From contig OX467083.1 of NCBI GenBank assembly GCA_950106755.1, positions 3,261,501-3,325,500 of the forward strand: a stretch of 64,000 bases of DNA. The letters are read 5' to 3'. Made by a program: the position numbers and the translations under genes. Shown in pieces: positions 23,822 through 35,413 of this stretch. The notes beneath the pieces are model-generated. The model was not told where the DNA came from and ran no database searches. It saw only the letters and a program-made list of their open reading frames with translations. The DNA is from Climacium dendroides (lineage: Eukaryota; Streptophyta; Bryopsida; Hypnales; Climaciaceae). The number at the start of each line of letters is the position of its first letter. Position 1 is the first letter of the stretch.

Positions 23822-24165
23822 TGAGTTCTTGTTGATGTATCTCCCAGCGTGGTAGGAGCTCTTGTTCACTGCAATTATTGATTTAAAACCCTGAATGAAA
23901 TTTGAATGAAGCAGTTGAACACAGTCTTCATTAATCTAGACTCTAACTATCTACAACCAATTAACCAGAACAGTGTCTCCTTAAATCAATTTTCCTATCC
24001 ATAGTATATTACGTGAGTTCTTGTTGATGCTATTCCTGGTTGGCTGTGGTAAGAGGAGTTCTAGAATTCCTGTTCAATTCAATTGTTTATTTAAAACCCT
24101 GAATTAAATTTGAATCAACAGTCAAATAATACACAGTTTCTTCAATTTCGATTGTAACTACCACT
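23822..24165. repeat. Direct repeat of about 150 bp, two diverged copies
   Basis: The copies at about 23822-23975 and 24014-24165 share GTGAGTTCTTGTTGATG, TTTAAAACCCTGAAT, AAATTTGAAT and ACACAGT in the same order. Confidence 0.8.
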
Positions 24166-24169
24166 GCAT

Positions 24170-24645
24170 CGGAACTCTTTTCAAAATTTTCAACCCATAT
24201 TCCTTCAATTTCAGCACTCACGTACTCTTGGTTGGAATTGGCCCAAAACTTTCAGCAATTGACAATCAACGATGAGAGAACCCCACTACTGCGAGAAATG
24301 AGCATCAATCGTTGCAGAAGTTTGCGAAAGAGAGCGCGCACTCAAAGCGAAGAATTGAACTCACCAAGCTATAGGAGGTCACAGTCAGTGAACCCAAATA
24401 GAGACTTGCGCCGGAAACTTGAAATCTGTTGTGTGCCGGAGTCTGGATTAGGAGCGAAAAAATGAAGGATCCAACAGAAGGATTGCAGGAGGGTTCGAGA
24501 AGACCCAAATTGGGGAGCAGCTGCATTGTCCAGCAAGCTTAAGATTCCGACCGACGTTGACGGAGGGTAGGCGTGTACCCATGGCGGAACGCAGAAGAAA
24601 TCCTCGTAGATCGAAGCTTCGGAACGTGGACTCGGCATCCTACTC
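24170..24645. other. GC-richer upstream region, no gene assigned
   Basis: Frames run on both strands (for example plus from ATG 24298 to 24465, and minus 24638-24369), but no domain is recognised. The region may be a promoter and 5'-untranslated exon of the minus-strand zinc-ribbon gene, which would imply an intron of about 1.2 kb. This is inference. Confidence 0.35.
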
Positions 24646-24929
24646 TACACCAAATGGTGCAATTAGGTTGCCCCACACTCATTTCACACTATATACATAT
24701 TTACTTTTACTGTGGTGATTTTCAATACAGTAAACATTTTTGAAGTTGCTGAAAACTAATTAGCAGTACAACACGAGCGCTAAACCAACGAATCTCTAAT
24801 ATAAAGATCTATTGAGAGAAACGCAGTTGCCTCCACGTGGACGCAGTGAATCACTCATGAGTTATGGGGTAACTCGGCAAGGTAAGGCAACCTAATTGTT
24901 AAGGCAACCTAATTGCACCATTTGGTGTA
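24646..24929. mobile_element. MITE with near-perfect termini (TACACCAAATGGTGC family)
   Basis: The left end TACACCAAATGGTGCAATTA, continuing GGTTGCC, is repeated exactly in reverse complement at the right end (24903-24929). The element is 284 bp. The terminus itself contains CACCAAATGGTG, a small hairpin. Only one copy was noticed in the window. There is no coding capacity. The high match between ends suggests recent insertion. Confidence 0.85.
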
Positions 24930-26682
24930 CAGGAAAGACCCACCTGCTGCCAAGAATTTCAGCTTTCATTTCTAGGAACAATTGTGGAGCGTAATTGGAT
25001 TTTTCAACCACGCATTTTTAGAACATCAATTGAAAATGGTTATTTAGAGTGGGTGGATAATTAGCCTGCATGAGAATAGAATTAGGATGTCCAATCTAAT
25101 GATGCCATCATTGCACATCACTAATGCTACATCACAACTATAACCGGTATTGTACAATATATCCTCGTGATAAATAGATTTAGATCATACTAATAAATAA
25201 CCCTTTGGGTGTAAGGTAGGAGGCTCATAAATCACCCATCCAAGGGAAAATGGTCCTTTGTAGGAAAATCAGTGGAGTATAATATTTTTCACATACTTTT
25301 GGTGGAAAAAGAAAAGAGAAATAGCGCAATGGCAATTTCAATCATAATTTTTTGACTCACAATGTATTAACTAAGATTTTTCAAAGTAAAAGGTGCGTAG
25401 GTGGCTATTAATACTCATAGACTAAACTAGTCATCAATAGAAATCAGACTTTGAATAGAACATGTCGGTCCAGAAAATGGTGAATGTTCATTTAAGTCCT
25501 TCATGAACCTAGTTCATGTAAAAAATGAAGCACATGACTTCCAAATCAATCTCTCCATATTTTGGTAGTTTGAGAATGATCTAGAACTTACCTTCATTTA
25601 ATACTATGTGACAAGAATTTATTTTACTAAAAGTGAATTAGGAATACAATTATGAACAAAAAGCACATTCAACAAGAGCTCTTGTCTCGGTCAATATCCT
25701 AAAATTAGGCACCTAGGATGACAATTTCTCACTACATAAACTATGATCCATTTTTGAAACTATGTGCACTTTGGGTAGTTATATAGGGGCGATTCTAATT
25801 GCCTAGGCAAAATTTGAGCCTCCTACAATAGAATTCTATGGGAGGCAATCCATTCTTGACCACCCCCCTCCCATTTTGGCATCACCCCCCCTTTTCCATT
25901 TGGACAATGTAGTCTATTTTCATTTTGTGTAGGAAGACATGAGCAATGATAAATTATGGCATAATTCCTGACATAGTTGTGGCGCATTATGATTGGCTAC
26001 AAGACTCTCAATAATGCAATCAACCCTGGATGGATTTTGTAACCAGCCCTTGGTTGGAAATATGACTCGTATGGATCAAACAGAATATGTAGCTAAAAAA
26101 TTCATAGTAATTATGTTTTGAGAAATACAAATCTGGAAAATTTCCCTACTAAAGAAACCCACCCTGCAGATACGTGTATCTGCTGAAGTGGTCAGAGACT
26201 TACACATGGGACGGTGTGCATTAGCCCTGTAAAGACGGACCTTTGGCCGAGGTGAAAATCAGTTATACAGACAAACCCATTCCCATCAGTCTTGAAATCG
26301 GGAGGTCTGAGATAGTGTGAGTTAGTCCAAAAGGAGTGTTGCTTTGATTGATGAGTGAGATGGTTTCATTCTCCGAATGGCAGCAGAAAGGTGCCGTGAT
26401 CTTGGTTTAATTTAAGCCCGAATTTCGTACTCTTTGGGAAGCACCCTGGAGAAATCAATTCGGGAAGTTCATAAAAATAAAGCCTACCAAGGTGGAACTT
26501 CATGACACGAAACTGAGAATGTGAGAGGTCGGATGAGACAATCATGAAAAACATTGCAGATGCCCTCCATCCAGGGGAAAGACTCGAAATAAACAGAAAA
26601 GTGCCTTGAAATGCTTGACTTCCCTCTCAGCGTTGCAAGGCTATCTCCTCAAAAGGGACAACCTCACCTGGGGAATTTAAAT
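24930..26682. other. Intergenic with minor repeats
   Basis: No gene seen. GTAGGAGGCTCA near 25217 and TGAGCCTCCTAC near 25818 are inverted relative to each other and may bound a decayed element. Text near 26010-26070 (CAGCCCTTGGTTGGAAATA) recurs near 61760-61820. A palindrome, GCAGATAC-GT-GTATCTGC, sits at 26166-26183. Confidence 0.45.
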
Positions 26683-27492
26683 GCATTCAAACCTTGGCCA
26701 TTGCAATGCCATTTCAGGCAGTTTCTAACGTAATTGCAACGTGACTTAGGTTTTCGAGAATACCTCTGGGGATGAGTTGTCTACTACCGGTAGCGCCGAG
26801 TACTTGACCTCACTGCTGACAGCTTGTGTGTCTCCTTCAGGAGCTTCGACTGAACGATCACTCACCATCTCTCTCTCCGTTGTTGGGACGCAGGATGTCA
26901 AGCAAAATCCAGTGATGGTTTACATGAAAGGGGTGCCTCAGGCGCCCCAGTGCGGATTCAGTGCTATGGTGGTTCGCATTTTGGAGGAATATGGTACGAC
27001 ATTGCACAACTCAGAAGCCTCTGGTATCGTAAGGGAAATGGATCAGTTATCTGAGGCCATACCTCCTTGACGTTAACACCCGATGATTTGTGCTGTAGAG
27101 TCTGAAAGGAGCTCTAGAATCATGAGTGATGGTTTGTTGCGGCCATGGCTGAGGGCTCATTGGATCTCCTTTAAAAGATAAACTTGAGTTGCGGCCATGG
27201 CACTAGAAATACAGCCTCCTTCCTCACTTCATTGGGATGTCATATTACAATAGTAAGTTGTGAAGAGGCTCATGCTCTTGGAGTCTTGTTTTCACCATCC
27301 CACGGTAAGCTTTTGAAGGAGATCCAATGGGGTCTATTATTTCACAAGTGTGTTTATTTTAATGAGGGCACTCACCGCATTGTAAGAATTCAATGACGCA
27401 AGAAATGTTGGATTGCAGCTTAGATCACAAATCGATCTCAAGATACTTGCGAATACAATGTAATCTCGTTGTCAAAGTTTCTTTTCAAGTTC
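26683..27492 (+). repeat. Right member of the recent high-identity duplication
   Basis: This is a shortened copy of 14493-17176, with two internal deletions relative to it (junctions near 27023 and 27116). The last block, from about 27120 to 27492, is almost base-for-base 16798-17176. It lies directly upstream of the intact proteasome gene. Confidence 0.9.
26894..26993 (+). pseudogene. Orphan glutaredoxin exon 3
   Basis: The 100-base exon carrying the CGFS site is copied with one silent difference from 14718-14817, and both AG and GT splice signals are kept. Exons 4-6 are missing downstream and no exon 1 or 2 is visible upstream. The copy therefore cannot encode a glutaredoxin. The frame reads on through the former donor to a stop near 27070. 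A short transcript-derived peptide is conceivable but unsupported. Confidence 0.9.
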
Positions 27493-27715
27493 GAGGAACA
27501 AAGCTAGGAGTACGTGAAACCAATTTTAAAAAACTACTAATCACATGAGGAACGAAGCTACTAATCAGATCAATTACAAAGCTACGAATCTTACCAGTAA
27601 CGAGGCCGAGTATGATCGAAGCTACTAACCAGGCCGAGAACGAGCTACTGATCATGCCAAGAACCCAAGCCACTAATTAGGCCTGAAAAAGAAGTTGCTC
27701 ATTAATTAGCTAGTT
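27493..27715 (+). repeat. Degenerate minisatellite upstream of the proteasome gene
   Basis: AACGAAGCTACTAATCAG-like units of about 30-40 bases recur, the diverged partner of 17177-17470. They end about 250 bases before the PAF start codon. Confidence 0.6.
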
Positions 27716-27966
27716 AGTTATCTCCCATGGAGCTTCCATTCCTCAGTCTCTTTGCATTGTCGTTGCATTGCATTGCACTTCCTGCAGCTCGTTCATTGCC
27801 ATCGCGATTGCAGCCTGCCCAAGCCAAGTCTGTTCTTGATTCAAAAACTCATTCATCAACAACTGTCGACAATTATGTTAGCACCTCGATCTTCGTTTGA
27901 ATTGGATTGACAAGCACGCACGACTTCGTTGATCTCTAGGGTTTGGCCTACCCAACACACTTTCTC

Positions 27967-30292
27967 ATGTTTCGGAACCAATACGATACGGACGTGACGA
28001 CATGGAGCCCCGCGGGACGCCTGCACCAGGTGGAGTACGCCATGGAGGCCGTGAAGCAGGGCAGTGCGGCCGTCGGCCTGCGGTCCAAGACGCATGTGGT
28101 GTTGGGCACCGTGAACAAAGCTTCCTCGGAACTTTCCGCGCACCAAAAGAAGCTGTTCAAGATTGATGATCACGTCGGAATCGCCATGGCCGGATTGACG
28201 GCAGATGGCCGCGTGCTGTCGCGCTACATGCGGTCGGAGTGCATCAACCACCACTTTGTTTACGAGTCGCCGTTGCCGGTGGGACGACTGGTGGTTCAAG
28301 TAGCCGACAAAGCACAGGTTTGATAATTTTGTGCATTTGCGGTCTGGAAGCAAAATCTTCATTGCTGTGTTTTAGTTTCTGTTCGGAAAACAAATGGAGA
28401 TTCATTGCATAAAAATCAACAGACAAAACAACCCGAACCCTAAATGGAGATGCATTGCATAAAAATCAACAGACAAAACAACCATACCCTAGAAAGATTG
28501 AACAAGAAAAGTGTTTATCAATGAAAGCCCATGTCACAACTCACATGCTTATTCAGGCCACTTGGCCTGCTAAACTATCCAACCTTGATGGTAAACTTCA
28601 AAGAGTGAAGATTGCATTCATAAGTTATCAAAGAAAAACAATTCATGCACATGGTGATGAGGTCTTCTTTAGGTTTCTATTGCATTCTTGTTGTATGATA
28701 TTTGAAATAACTAGAGAATTTGTTCCATGACCATCAAAAAGATTGAAACATGGTAAATGGAATGTTAGGGCACTTCTTGGTGAGGTCATTTTTAATTTGT
28801 AAGTTGGGTTTAATCTATAAAAGTCTTTGTAATTAGATTTTGGATTGTAAGTTGGGTTTAATCTATAAAAGTCTTTGTAATTAGATTTTGGATTTTAGCA
28901 ATTAGTCATAGCTTGTGGACGTTGATTTTGTGTTGTCCATCTTCCATGCTCTCCTACCAAGTGCTAAACATAGTTAATTTATGATTCTTTTTGTGGTCCA
29001 TTTGCAATGTTTTCTTATTAGCATATCAAAGAGGATTTCATATCAAAGAATGAGGTATATTGGATATCATATACAAAGACTATAAGCATTCAAAGTTTTG
29101 TGAGTGGATGACAAAAAATGACACTATTTCTTGTATTCAAAGTAATTTGTGTAAGATTTTAGGATGTCTCAATTAGGTACCTCTACCTTTGCATAAAAAA
29201 TATAAGAATAGGAAAAATTCGTTTTATTAGAGAAGTTGTACTTGTCTTTCACCTCCTCAAGAAACTTGTCATTGCACTAAACAATAAAAGAGCATAATAA
29301 CTTGTTATTGTTGAAGGCAATTTGTATATTGCTTCAATTTTATGGATCAACTTGCATTGCTTACCCCCCTATGTCTATATGATCATCCTCTTAGAAGTTG
29401 AAGTAGAGGATATTATTGACATTACTTTAAGCATTTTTACATATGTAAGACTATGCTCTCATTGAAAGATCATGATTGAGCTTTGGAATTCAAATAATCG
29501 AAACCAAGCCATGCTTACCTTACTTGCTAAAAACTCCAACCAAGTTTTTTTTTATTATATATACAAGTGAACTTGTTTTATTCATTGCTAAAAATGACAC
29601 TTTTGTCATATAAGAAGACTTGTTGATTAAGGATTCCAACAAAGTTTTATGAATTGATGAATTGCTATTGTTAGCAGAATCAAAATCTATAAGTGATCAT
29701 TAGGTTTTGAACAATTTTTGTATCATTTATCTTATAGAGATTTGAACAAAGGTTGTATTTTTAGTTTTTTGAATAGCAAATATGTCTTGGAGATATGCAG
29801 GTGTGCACGCAACGTTCGTGGAAGCGACCATATGGAGTAGGACTTCTAGTGGCAGGATTAGATGAAGGAGGGCCACATCTTTATCAAAATTGTCCTTCTG
29901 GCAACTACTTTGAATTTCAAGCATTTGCTATTGGTTCACGCTCTCAAGCTGCAAAGACCTATCTAGAACGTAAGTTCGAGACATTTATGCAATGTTCCAA
30001 AGAAGAGTTGATTCAACATGTTCTTTATGCTATTAAGGAGTCTCTCCAAGAGGAGGAACTTAGTAGTGCCAATTGTGGAGTTGCTATCGTGGGAATTGGA
30101 GAACCTTTTATGATTCTTGACCCCAAGTCCCTTCAAGAGTACATCGACTCGTTGGAAGGTGGAAAAGATGAACGACAATCCAAGGTTGATGTTGAGGAGG
30201 AGAGACGCACTACGGAGATTCATCGACATGATACTTCAGGTAGAGGTGGCATTGGTGTAGGTGCTGAAGGCCCCACTAACATGGAAACTTAA
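27967..30292 (+). CDS. PAF1: 20S proteasome subunit alpha type-1 (PAF, 2 exons)
   Basis: The exons are 27967-28317 and 29801-30292, separated by a 1483-base GT-AG intron in phase 0, giving 280 residues. The start [19 protein letters not shown] is the family's canonical N-terminus. The frame continues upstream to a TTG but without an [19 protein letters not shown] is the alpha-subunit signature, with His where most relatives have Phe. Exon 2 contains [22 protein letters not shown] and [12 protein letters not shown], followed by an acidic then low-complexity tail. Alpha subunits form the outer rings of the 20S core and gate substrate entry. They are not catalytic. The length fits plant PAF (about 278). 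A broken paralogue lies at 17665-20970, so this is the only usable copy in the window. Confidence 0.96.
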
Positions 30293-30732
30293 AGATTACA
30301 CCACATCATTGACTAGTGGCTATGAGAATAGAGGCAATTTGGAAAACATCATTTGAAGTTTCTATAAGACAAATCTTTTAAGATGAGGTTGTAGAGGTTG
30401 AATTTAGAAACAAATGATAGAATTGTGTGGCTAGAATCACAAGCTTTGAAAAACTCTATCCATGACAAACATAAATGGAAGAGAACTTGAAGGTTGTCGT
30501 CAATCCCGTAGGAACTAAAAATAATAATATTATCTCAAATTTCATGTATTCTCTATGTAATTTACTATTTGAAGTAATAATTTATTTGGAATTTTGGCAT
30601 GAATTTTTTAAATTATTTTTTGTTGATTCTAATGGCCAAGTACTATATTGTTGGTACATCATGTAAAATGTATGTCTTTGTTGAAGATGGATTGCAACAA
30701 AAGGCAAACCTAATTCATGCAATATTTAAATT

Positions 30733-30888
30733 CACTAGTAGAAGGGTGGTCTTTGAGCACCAATGAATTTAGTATCAAAGTGTGGTGCCAAAAGCTCATA
30801 TTGACACCAATTTAGTGCCAATATAGAACTTGGAACAATGCTTAGGAACTATTCTTTAGTGCTCAAAAGCCCATCCTTTCTACTAATG
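30733..30888. mobile_element. CACTA-like MITE
   Basis: The left end CACTAGTAGAAGGGTGG (30733) pairs with the reverse complement of the right end (CATTAGTAGAAAGGATGG, ending 30888). The similarity continues into CTTTGAGCACCAA/CTTTTGAGCACTAA. CACTA termini and the 156-bp length suggest a non-autonomous CACTA derivative. The 3-base flanks are ATT and GTT, so a target duplication is not clean. Text at 63925-64000 resembles its interior (TTGGTGCCAATTT). Confidence 0.7.
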
Positions 30889-33074
30889 GTTGTTTCAATT
30901 AACAACTTAGAATTCTTAACTTTTGAATAGTATACAAAGATCCTAAGACATAGAAGGATGAGAGAAATAGAAACATTGTATACGATAACAAAACCTAAAA
31001 TTACAATAAAATTATTATCTTTTTCTAAGAGCCCACATGCAAATAAAACAACAATAATGGTGCTAGAAGAAAGTAGAAGGGAATAAAACTAGAAGAAGGA
31101 ATGCATACAAGCTCACATGAAGAGATGTTAATCCATAAAGGTCCACACATCTCTAGAGTGGATGGACTTTGGTCAACCTTGACATTATAACTTTCAAAAA
31201 AGACATTTTCTATATTTGATTTAAACTAAGAATATGAATCTTGCAAAACACTTTGTATTTTATTTTAAAATATAATTCTTTTAAAATTAAAATAATTATT
31301 GAAATTGAAAGCTCCATGTATACAATATTGTATGTTTTTTTTAAAATTATCTTTATCATTACAATCTTTATTTATGGTTAAACTTCCAAATTATCATAAT
31401 ATATCTCATACAATATGATGAATACTCCAAAATCTCTATTTAGAAATGAAAGAAGATAATTTTTTTTAGGAGAAAATCATAAAGTGCATAGGTTAAAAAT
31501 TTGAGCTTTGTTTTACATAATTTTACCATCTTCATAAATTTTCACACCAATCTTCATTGCTACGTGTATCTCTTAGAAAATTTTCAAATCAATTGGACTA
31601 TTTTAGCTATATCTACTCATTTATTTGCACTTTTTGCTACATAATTATAACATTGACAATATTTTAGAAAATAACTTGAAATTTTTTATGGTGATAAACA
31701 ATTAATAATGTCATGTAATAAAAATGTAAGATTTTATACTTGAACACAATTTAAAAGTTTAAATTTAGCTCAAATATGATGTTTGACCATTTTGGGTTAA
31801 AATCAAGAGCAAGGTCATGAATAAAAGTCATGGCTATGAGCTATTTTGCAAATGAAATTATGTCCATCCTTAACAGTTTAGACCTAGTGTATAGGTTGAT
31901 TCTCCTTGCCCTTGTTATAATTTGGGTGACATTGGTATGAGATTTGTGGGAAGTCTTTCAATTCAATTGTAGTCTTACATATGAGAAATGAGCTTTTCTT
32001 AAATTTTTAAGGTGGACTACTATAGCAAAGGAACCTTGTCAACAAATGCTTTGACAAATAGGCTTCCTAAATTAATATATTTTATTTATTATTTTATTAA
32101 TGCAAAAAATAATTTTCACTTAATAGAGTAATAATAGGCTTTATTATCTATAACCCCCAAAATATATATAATCAAACTACCTCCAAGTAAACAATCTCTT
32201 CACTCTCTATGGTCCTTGAACTTTTCATTCAAAATGATCCTAGGCCCAATAATTATTGTTATTATGTGAGTATTGTAAGTGGTTTTATTCAACTTTTCAC
32301 TAAAGAATCATGATTTTGTGTTTCATCACTCACCAGCTTGGAGGTATAATGTTTCTCTACATTTCTCCATTTAGTGCTTTTAATGAACTAGCTTATACTC
32401 AATTCATTAAAAAATAAACAATAAAAGATGGTGGAATTTACATAGATAATGCAAAAGACTTGTTACATAATCTTTTCTATGATATCAAAGGAACGTAGAT
32501 GAAGTTTAAAATCTTTGACTCTAACCTATTGTGATTCCTACCAAGGTAATTGCACCTAATTATCATATTGGTTTCTAAAATAAAGCCTTATAAATTTGTG
32601 TCAAAAATTTACAACATCTATTTAGTTGAATATACCTATTTAACACTTTAAAAGTTCATAATTTATTCATACAATGTCCAAAAGATGCATTCTGAAAGAA
32701 TCCAGAATCCCTTTTGCCTACCAATAATATTTAAAAAACAATAATAGGAACTTGGAATAGGAACCATGCTCAAGCCCTTATTTTGACAATTTTAGACATG
32801 GTTACCTTATTTATCACTACTCCCACATTCTTTTACCTAGAATTTTGGGATTTTTCATGAGAGAAAAATTTTGTATTCTCCAAAGCTATAATTACTAAGG
32901 TGGGTACCCACTCTTTACTAATGTACATAATTACTACTATTATTAATGGTCAAATTTTCATATTTTCTTGTTGGTAAGAGAAAGGAGGTTTCAATGCACT
33001 AAGGAACACAACATTGGATATCATATTCAAAAGTTTGGAAGAGTCAAAAAAGTTTGGTAGATGTTCTAAAATCA
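30889..33074. other. Intergenic, no gene seen
   Basis: AT-rich and without coding-like frames. From about 32880 it resembles 40310-40450 (TTTCCTATTGGCAAG-like and CAATGCACCAA words), part of a dispersed repeat. Confidence 0.5.
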
Positions 33075-33541
33075 TTTCTTCAACATATGTACATATTGAT
33101 TTTGGAGATGTACATTGATAGCAATGATAATGATGATAATAGTTTTAAGTAGGGTGCAATTTTGGATGTACCCACCTTGGATGTGCGATGGATTTTGATA
33201 ATAGAAGCCAACTATTCTCTTACTTTGACTAGCGGAAATTGTTTCTTCAACATATGTACATATTGATTTTCGAGATGTACACATAGTGATGATGACGATT
33301 TTAGACAAGGTGCCATTTTGAGTGTACTGTATCACCTTAAGATGTGCCATGGATTTTCATAAAAGAAGTCAGCTGCTTTGAAGGGAGGACATTGTTTCTT
33401 CAACATATATACATATTGGTTTGGAAGTTGTACACATAGTGGTGATGGCGGTTTTAAGCAGGGTGCAATTTTGGCTGTACCCACCTTCCAAGTGCCATGG
33501 ATTTTTGATTGAAAAGAAGTCTGCTGCTTTCTGCTTTGAAG
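33075..33541. repeat. Three tandem units of 147-167 bp
   Basis: TTTCTTCAACATATGTACAT begins at 33075 and 33242, and a near match begins at 33395. Each unit continues with TATTGATTTTGGAGATGTAC, GGTGCAATTTTGG and CCATGGATTTT-like words. A single related unit lies at about 40520-40610. The frames spanning these units are a by-product of the repeat. Confidence 0.85.
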
Positions 33542-34452
33542 GTAGGTCAAAATATATGTTCTGATGGTGCTGGCTATGATAACAATATGAAGTATTTTGA
33601 ACCCTTGGAAGTCCACTGCGCAAGGTCAAAGTCAACGAATGCTGACTCCTGTCAAGTCATACCCATGTGGCAAGTTGACCCCTGCCAAGTCACACCCATT
33701 GACTGCCGGATCATGTCAAAATATTTCCTAGTTTACTACCCATGCTTTTTGAACACGTGGCATTTATTGCTCTGCCTCCAACTGGGACAGTTATCTAAAA
33801 CTAAGAAACGTGCACCCACACCAAGCGTCTTGTCCCCGTCATACTATTCTTTTTGAACAATTATCCTAATTCTCAATGTAATTCAAAAATTGAGTGACCC
33901 CGTTGCAAATTTGCACCCATTTTGTTTGAAAATTGGAATGAACATCACATTCTAACACAACTTTCTATTTGTACAAATTTGAGTGAATTTCATGAAGCAG
34001 TGTACTTCTACTAACCATTCAACCCTCACTTATCGACTCTTTGCTCCGATGGCAAGAGGACAAGCGAGTCAGCAAAATTTAACTGAACATTTGTTAAGAT
34101 AGAATCGATAATATTGATGGATCCCGAGTTCCAGAAGCCGGCTGGATCTTGGGTGCCCAAACCCTCAAGAATAAGAATCGTGTTAGGAGAATACGCCCAT
34201 GTTGCTTGAATCTCTTTCACCCTTTCTTCTCCTTTCCCAGACCCAAATAAAAGCTTCCTTTCTCCACAATCCAGTCCCAGTGCTTGAAATCCCTTTTTCA
34301 AGATCCCTTTTTAATCCACCAAAACAGTTCCCTTCTACGCCACCCCGAAGAGAGTCCTTCGCACCTTGTGAATCACTTCAGATACTCTTGGCGTGAGTGA
34401 GTCAGTGAGTGTCACAAAATTCTCTACAGATTGCCATAGCTAGCTAGAGCTT
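33542..34452. other. Region before the minisatellite, no gene assigned
   Basis: TGCCAAGTCA/TGTCAAGTCA and CACCCATTGAC/TACCCATGTGG words repeat around 33640-33720. No domain is recognised in any frame. The 34200-34440 part is GC-richer and could be promoter DNA for the ORF at 34926. Confidence 0.4.
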
Positions 34453-34905
34453 GCATCTGCCTGTGCACAAGTTCGGGAACCCGTTTCTTGGGAGACGACA
34501 ATTGGGGAGGGATTTGATAGAGGCGGGATAGCATCTGCCTGTGCACAGGTTTTCATTTGGAACCCGTTTCTTAGGTGCCACAATCGGGGCTTCTTGAGGA
34601 GGGATAGCATCTGCCCGTGCACAAGTTTTGGAACCCGTTTCGTAGGTGCCAGCAATTGGGCTAATTGACGGGAGGGATTTGATCGAGGCGGGATAGTATC
34701 TGCCTGTGCGCAAGTTTTCATTTTGAACCCGTTCCTTAGGTGCCGACAATCGGGGCTACTTGAGGAGGCCGGAATAGCATCTACCTGTGCACAAGTTTCG
34801 TAGGTGCCCGCAATTCAGGCTAACTGAAGGGAGGGATTTGATAGAGGCGGGATTTTCATTTTGAACCCGTTTCTTCGGTGCCGACAATTGGGGCTACAGA
34901 CTTGA
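34453..34905. repeat. Five-unit minisatellite, 76-89 bp units
   Basis: GCATCTGCCTGTGCACAAG or a close variant begins at 34453, 34531, 34607, 34696 and 34777. Each is followed by GAACCCGTTTCTTAGGTGCC and AATTGGGGC-like words and closes with GAGGCGGGATA or GAGGAGGGATA. The units vary in length by inclusion of a GGGAGGGATTTGAT piece. The array ends about 20 bases before the next ORF. Confidence 0.9.
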
Positions 34906-34925
34906 GGATCGATTTCAGTCGGGAT

Positions 34926-35177
34926 ATGATGCAGTCATCTGTGGGTGGCAGCAGCTTGGGCGACAAGCTGGTGGAGAATTACACTGGCTTGCTTCCTGTG
35001 CTGTGGAAGGCGGTGGTCCGATGGAAGGAGAGAAGCCAGTACGAGAAATTGAGCGAGGCTCCATGGCGGCGACACCAGGCTCACGGCAACATGCAGCGGC
35101 TGCTGGAAGGTCATCACTTCAAGGAGACGGCTATGGAGGGTGATCATCCACGTGCACGGCTTCAGAGGGACATGTGA
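34926..35177 (+). CDS. Unrecognised 83-residue ORF
   Basis: The frame starts with two consecutive ATGs (34926 and 34929) and ends TGA at 35177. Its base composition is GC-rich, like the real genes here and unlike the flanks. It has a short polar start (QSSVGGSSLGDKL), an amphipathic middle with two Trp (VLWKAVVRWKERS), and a His/Arg-rich tail. There is no signal peptide or membrane helix and no family I recognise. It lies right after a minisatellite, so it may be a new gene, a terminal exon or a chance frame. The bias favours a true exon, weakly. Confidence 0.4.
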   Translation: MMQSSVGGSSLGDKLVENYTGLLPVLWKAVVRWKERSQYEKLSEAPWRRHQAHGNMQRLLEGHHFKETAMEGDHPRARLQRDM

Positions 35178-35413
35178 TAATTAATAACTTAAATTTCTTG
35201 AGAATCCATGTATAGTACAGTACGTTACTGTTGTAGTGTATGCTAATCTTCATTTGTAGAATGTAAGTTACTTCGATCTAGATCTAAGCTTACTGTAAGG
35301 CCGGTTGCCAGTGCAGATTTTGTGCTCGATTTCGTGGAAATTGGGATTTGTATGATAAGTTACTGTATGCTACTTCAAAATCTGAAATTAATGTGCAGCG
35401 ATAGAACCGCAAC

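Noticed and set aside
25217..25830. Possible element bounded by GTAGGAGGCTCA inverted words
   Set aside because: Only 12 bases match and similarity does not extend inward, so chance cannot be excluded.
27943..27966. Upstream start for the proteasome subunit
   Set aside because: The codon is TTG. The canonical MFRNQYD start is the ATG at 27967.
33072..33856. Overlapping frames of 88-115 residues on both strands
   Set aside because: They follow the tandem units and repeat the same peptide pieces. There is no coding bias.
34440..34749. Minus-strand frames with repeated CAQADTIPP-like peptide
   Set aside because: Translations of the minisatellite. Two frames give similar repeats, which is expected from the DNA repeat itself.
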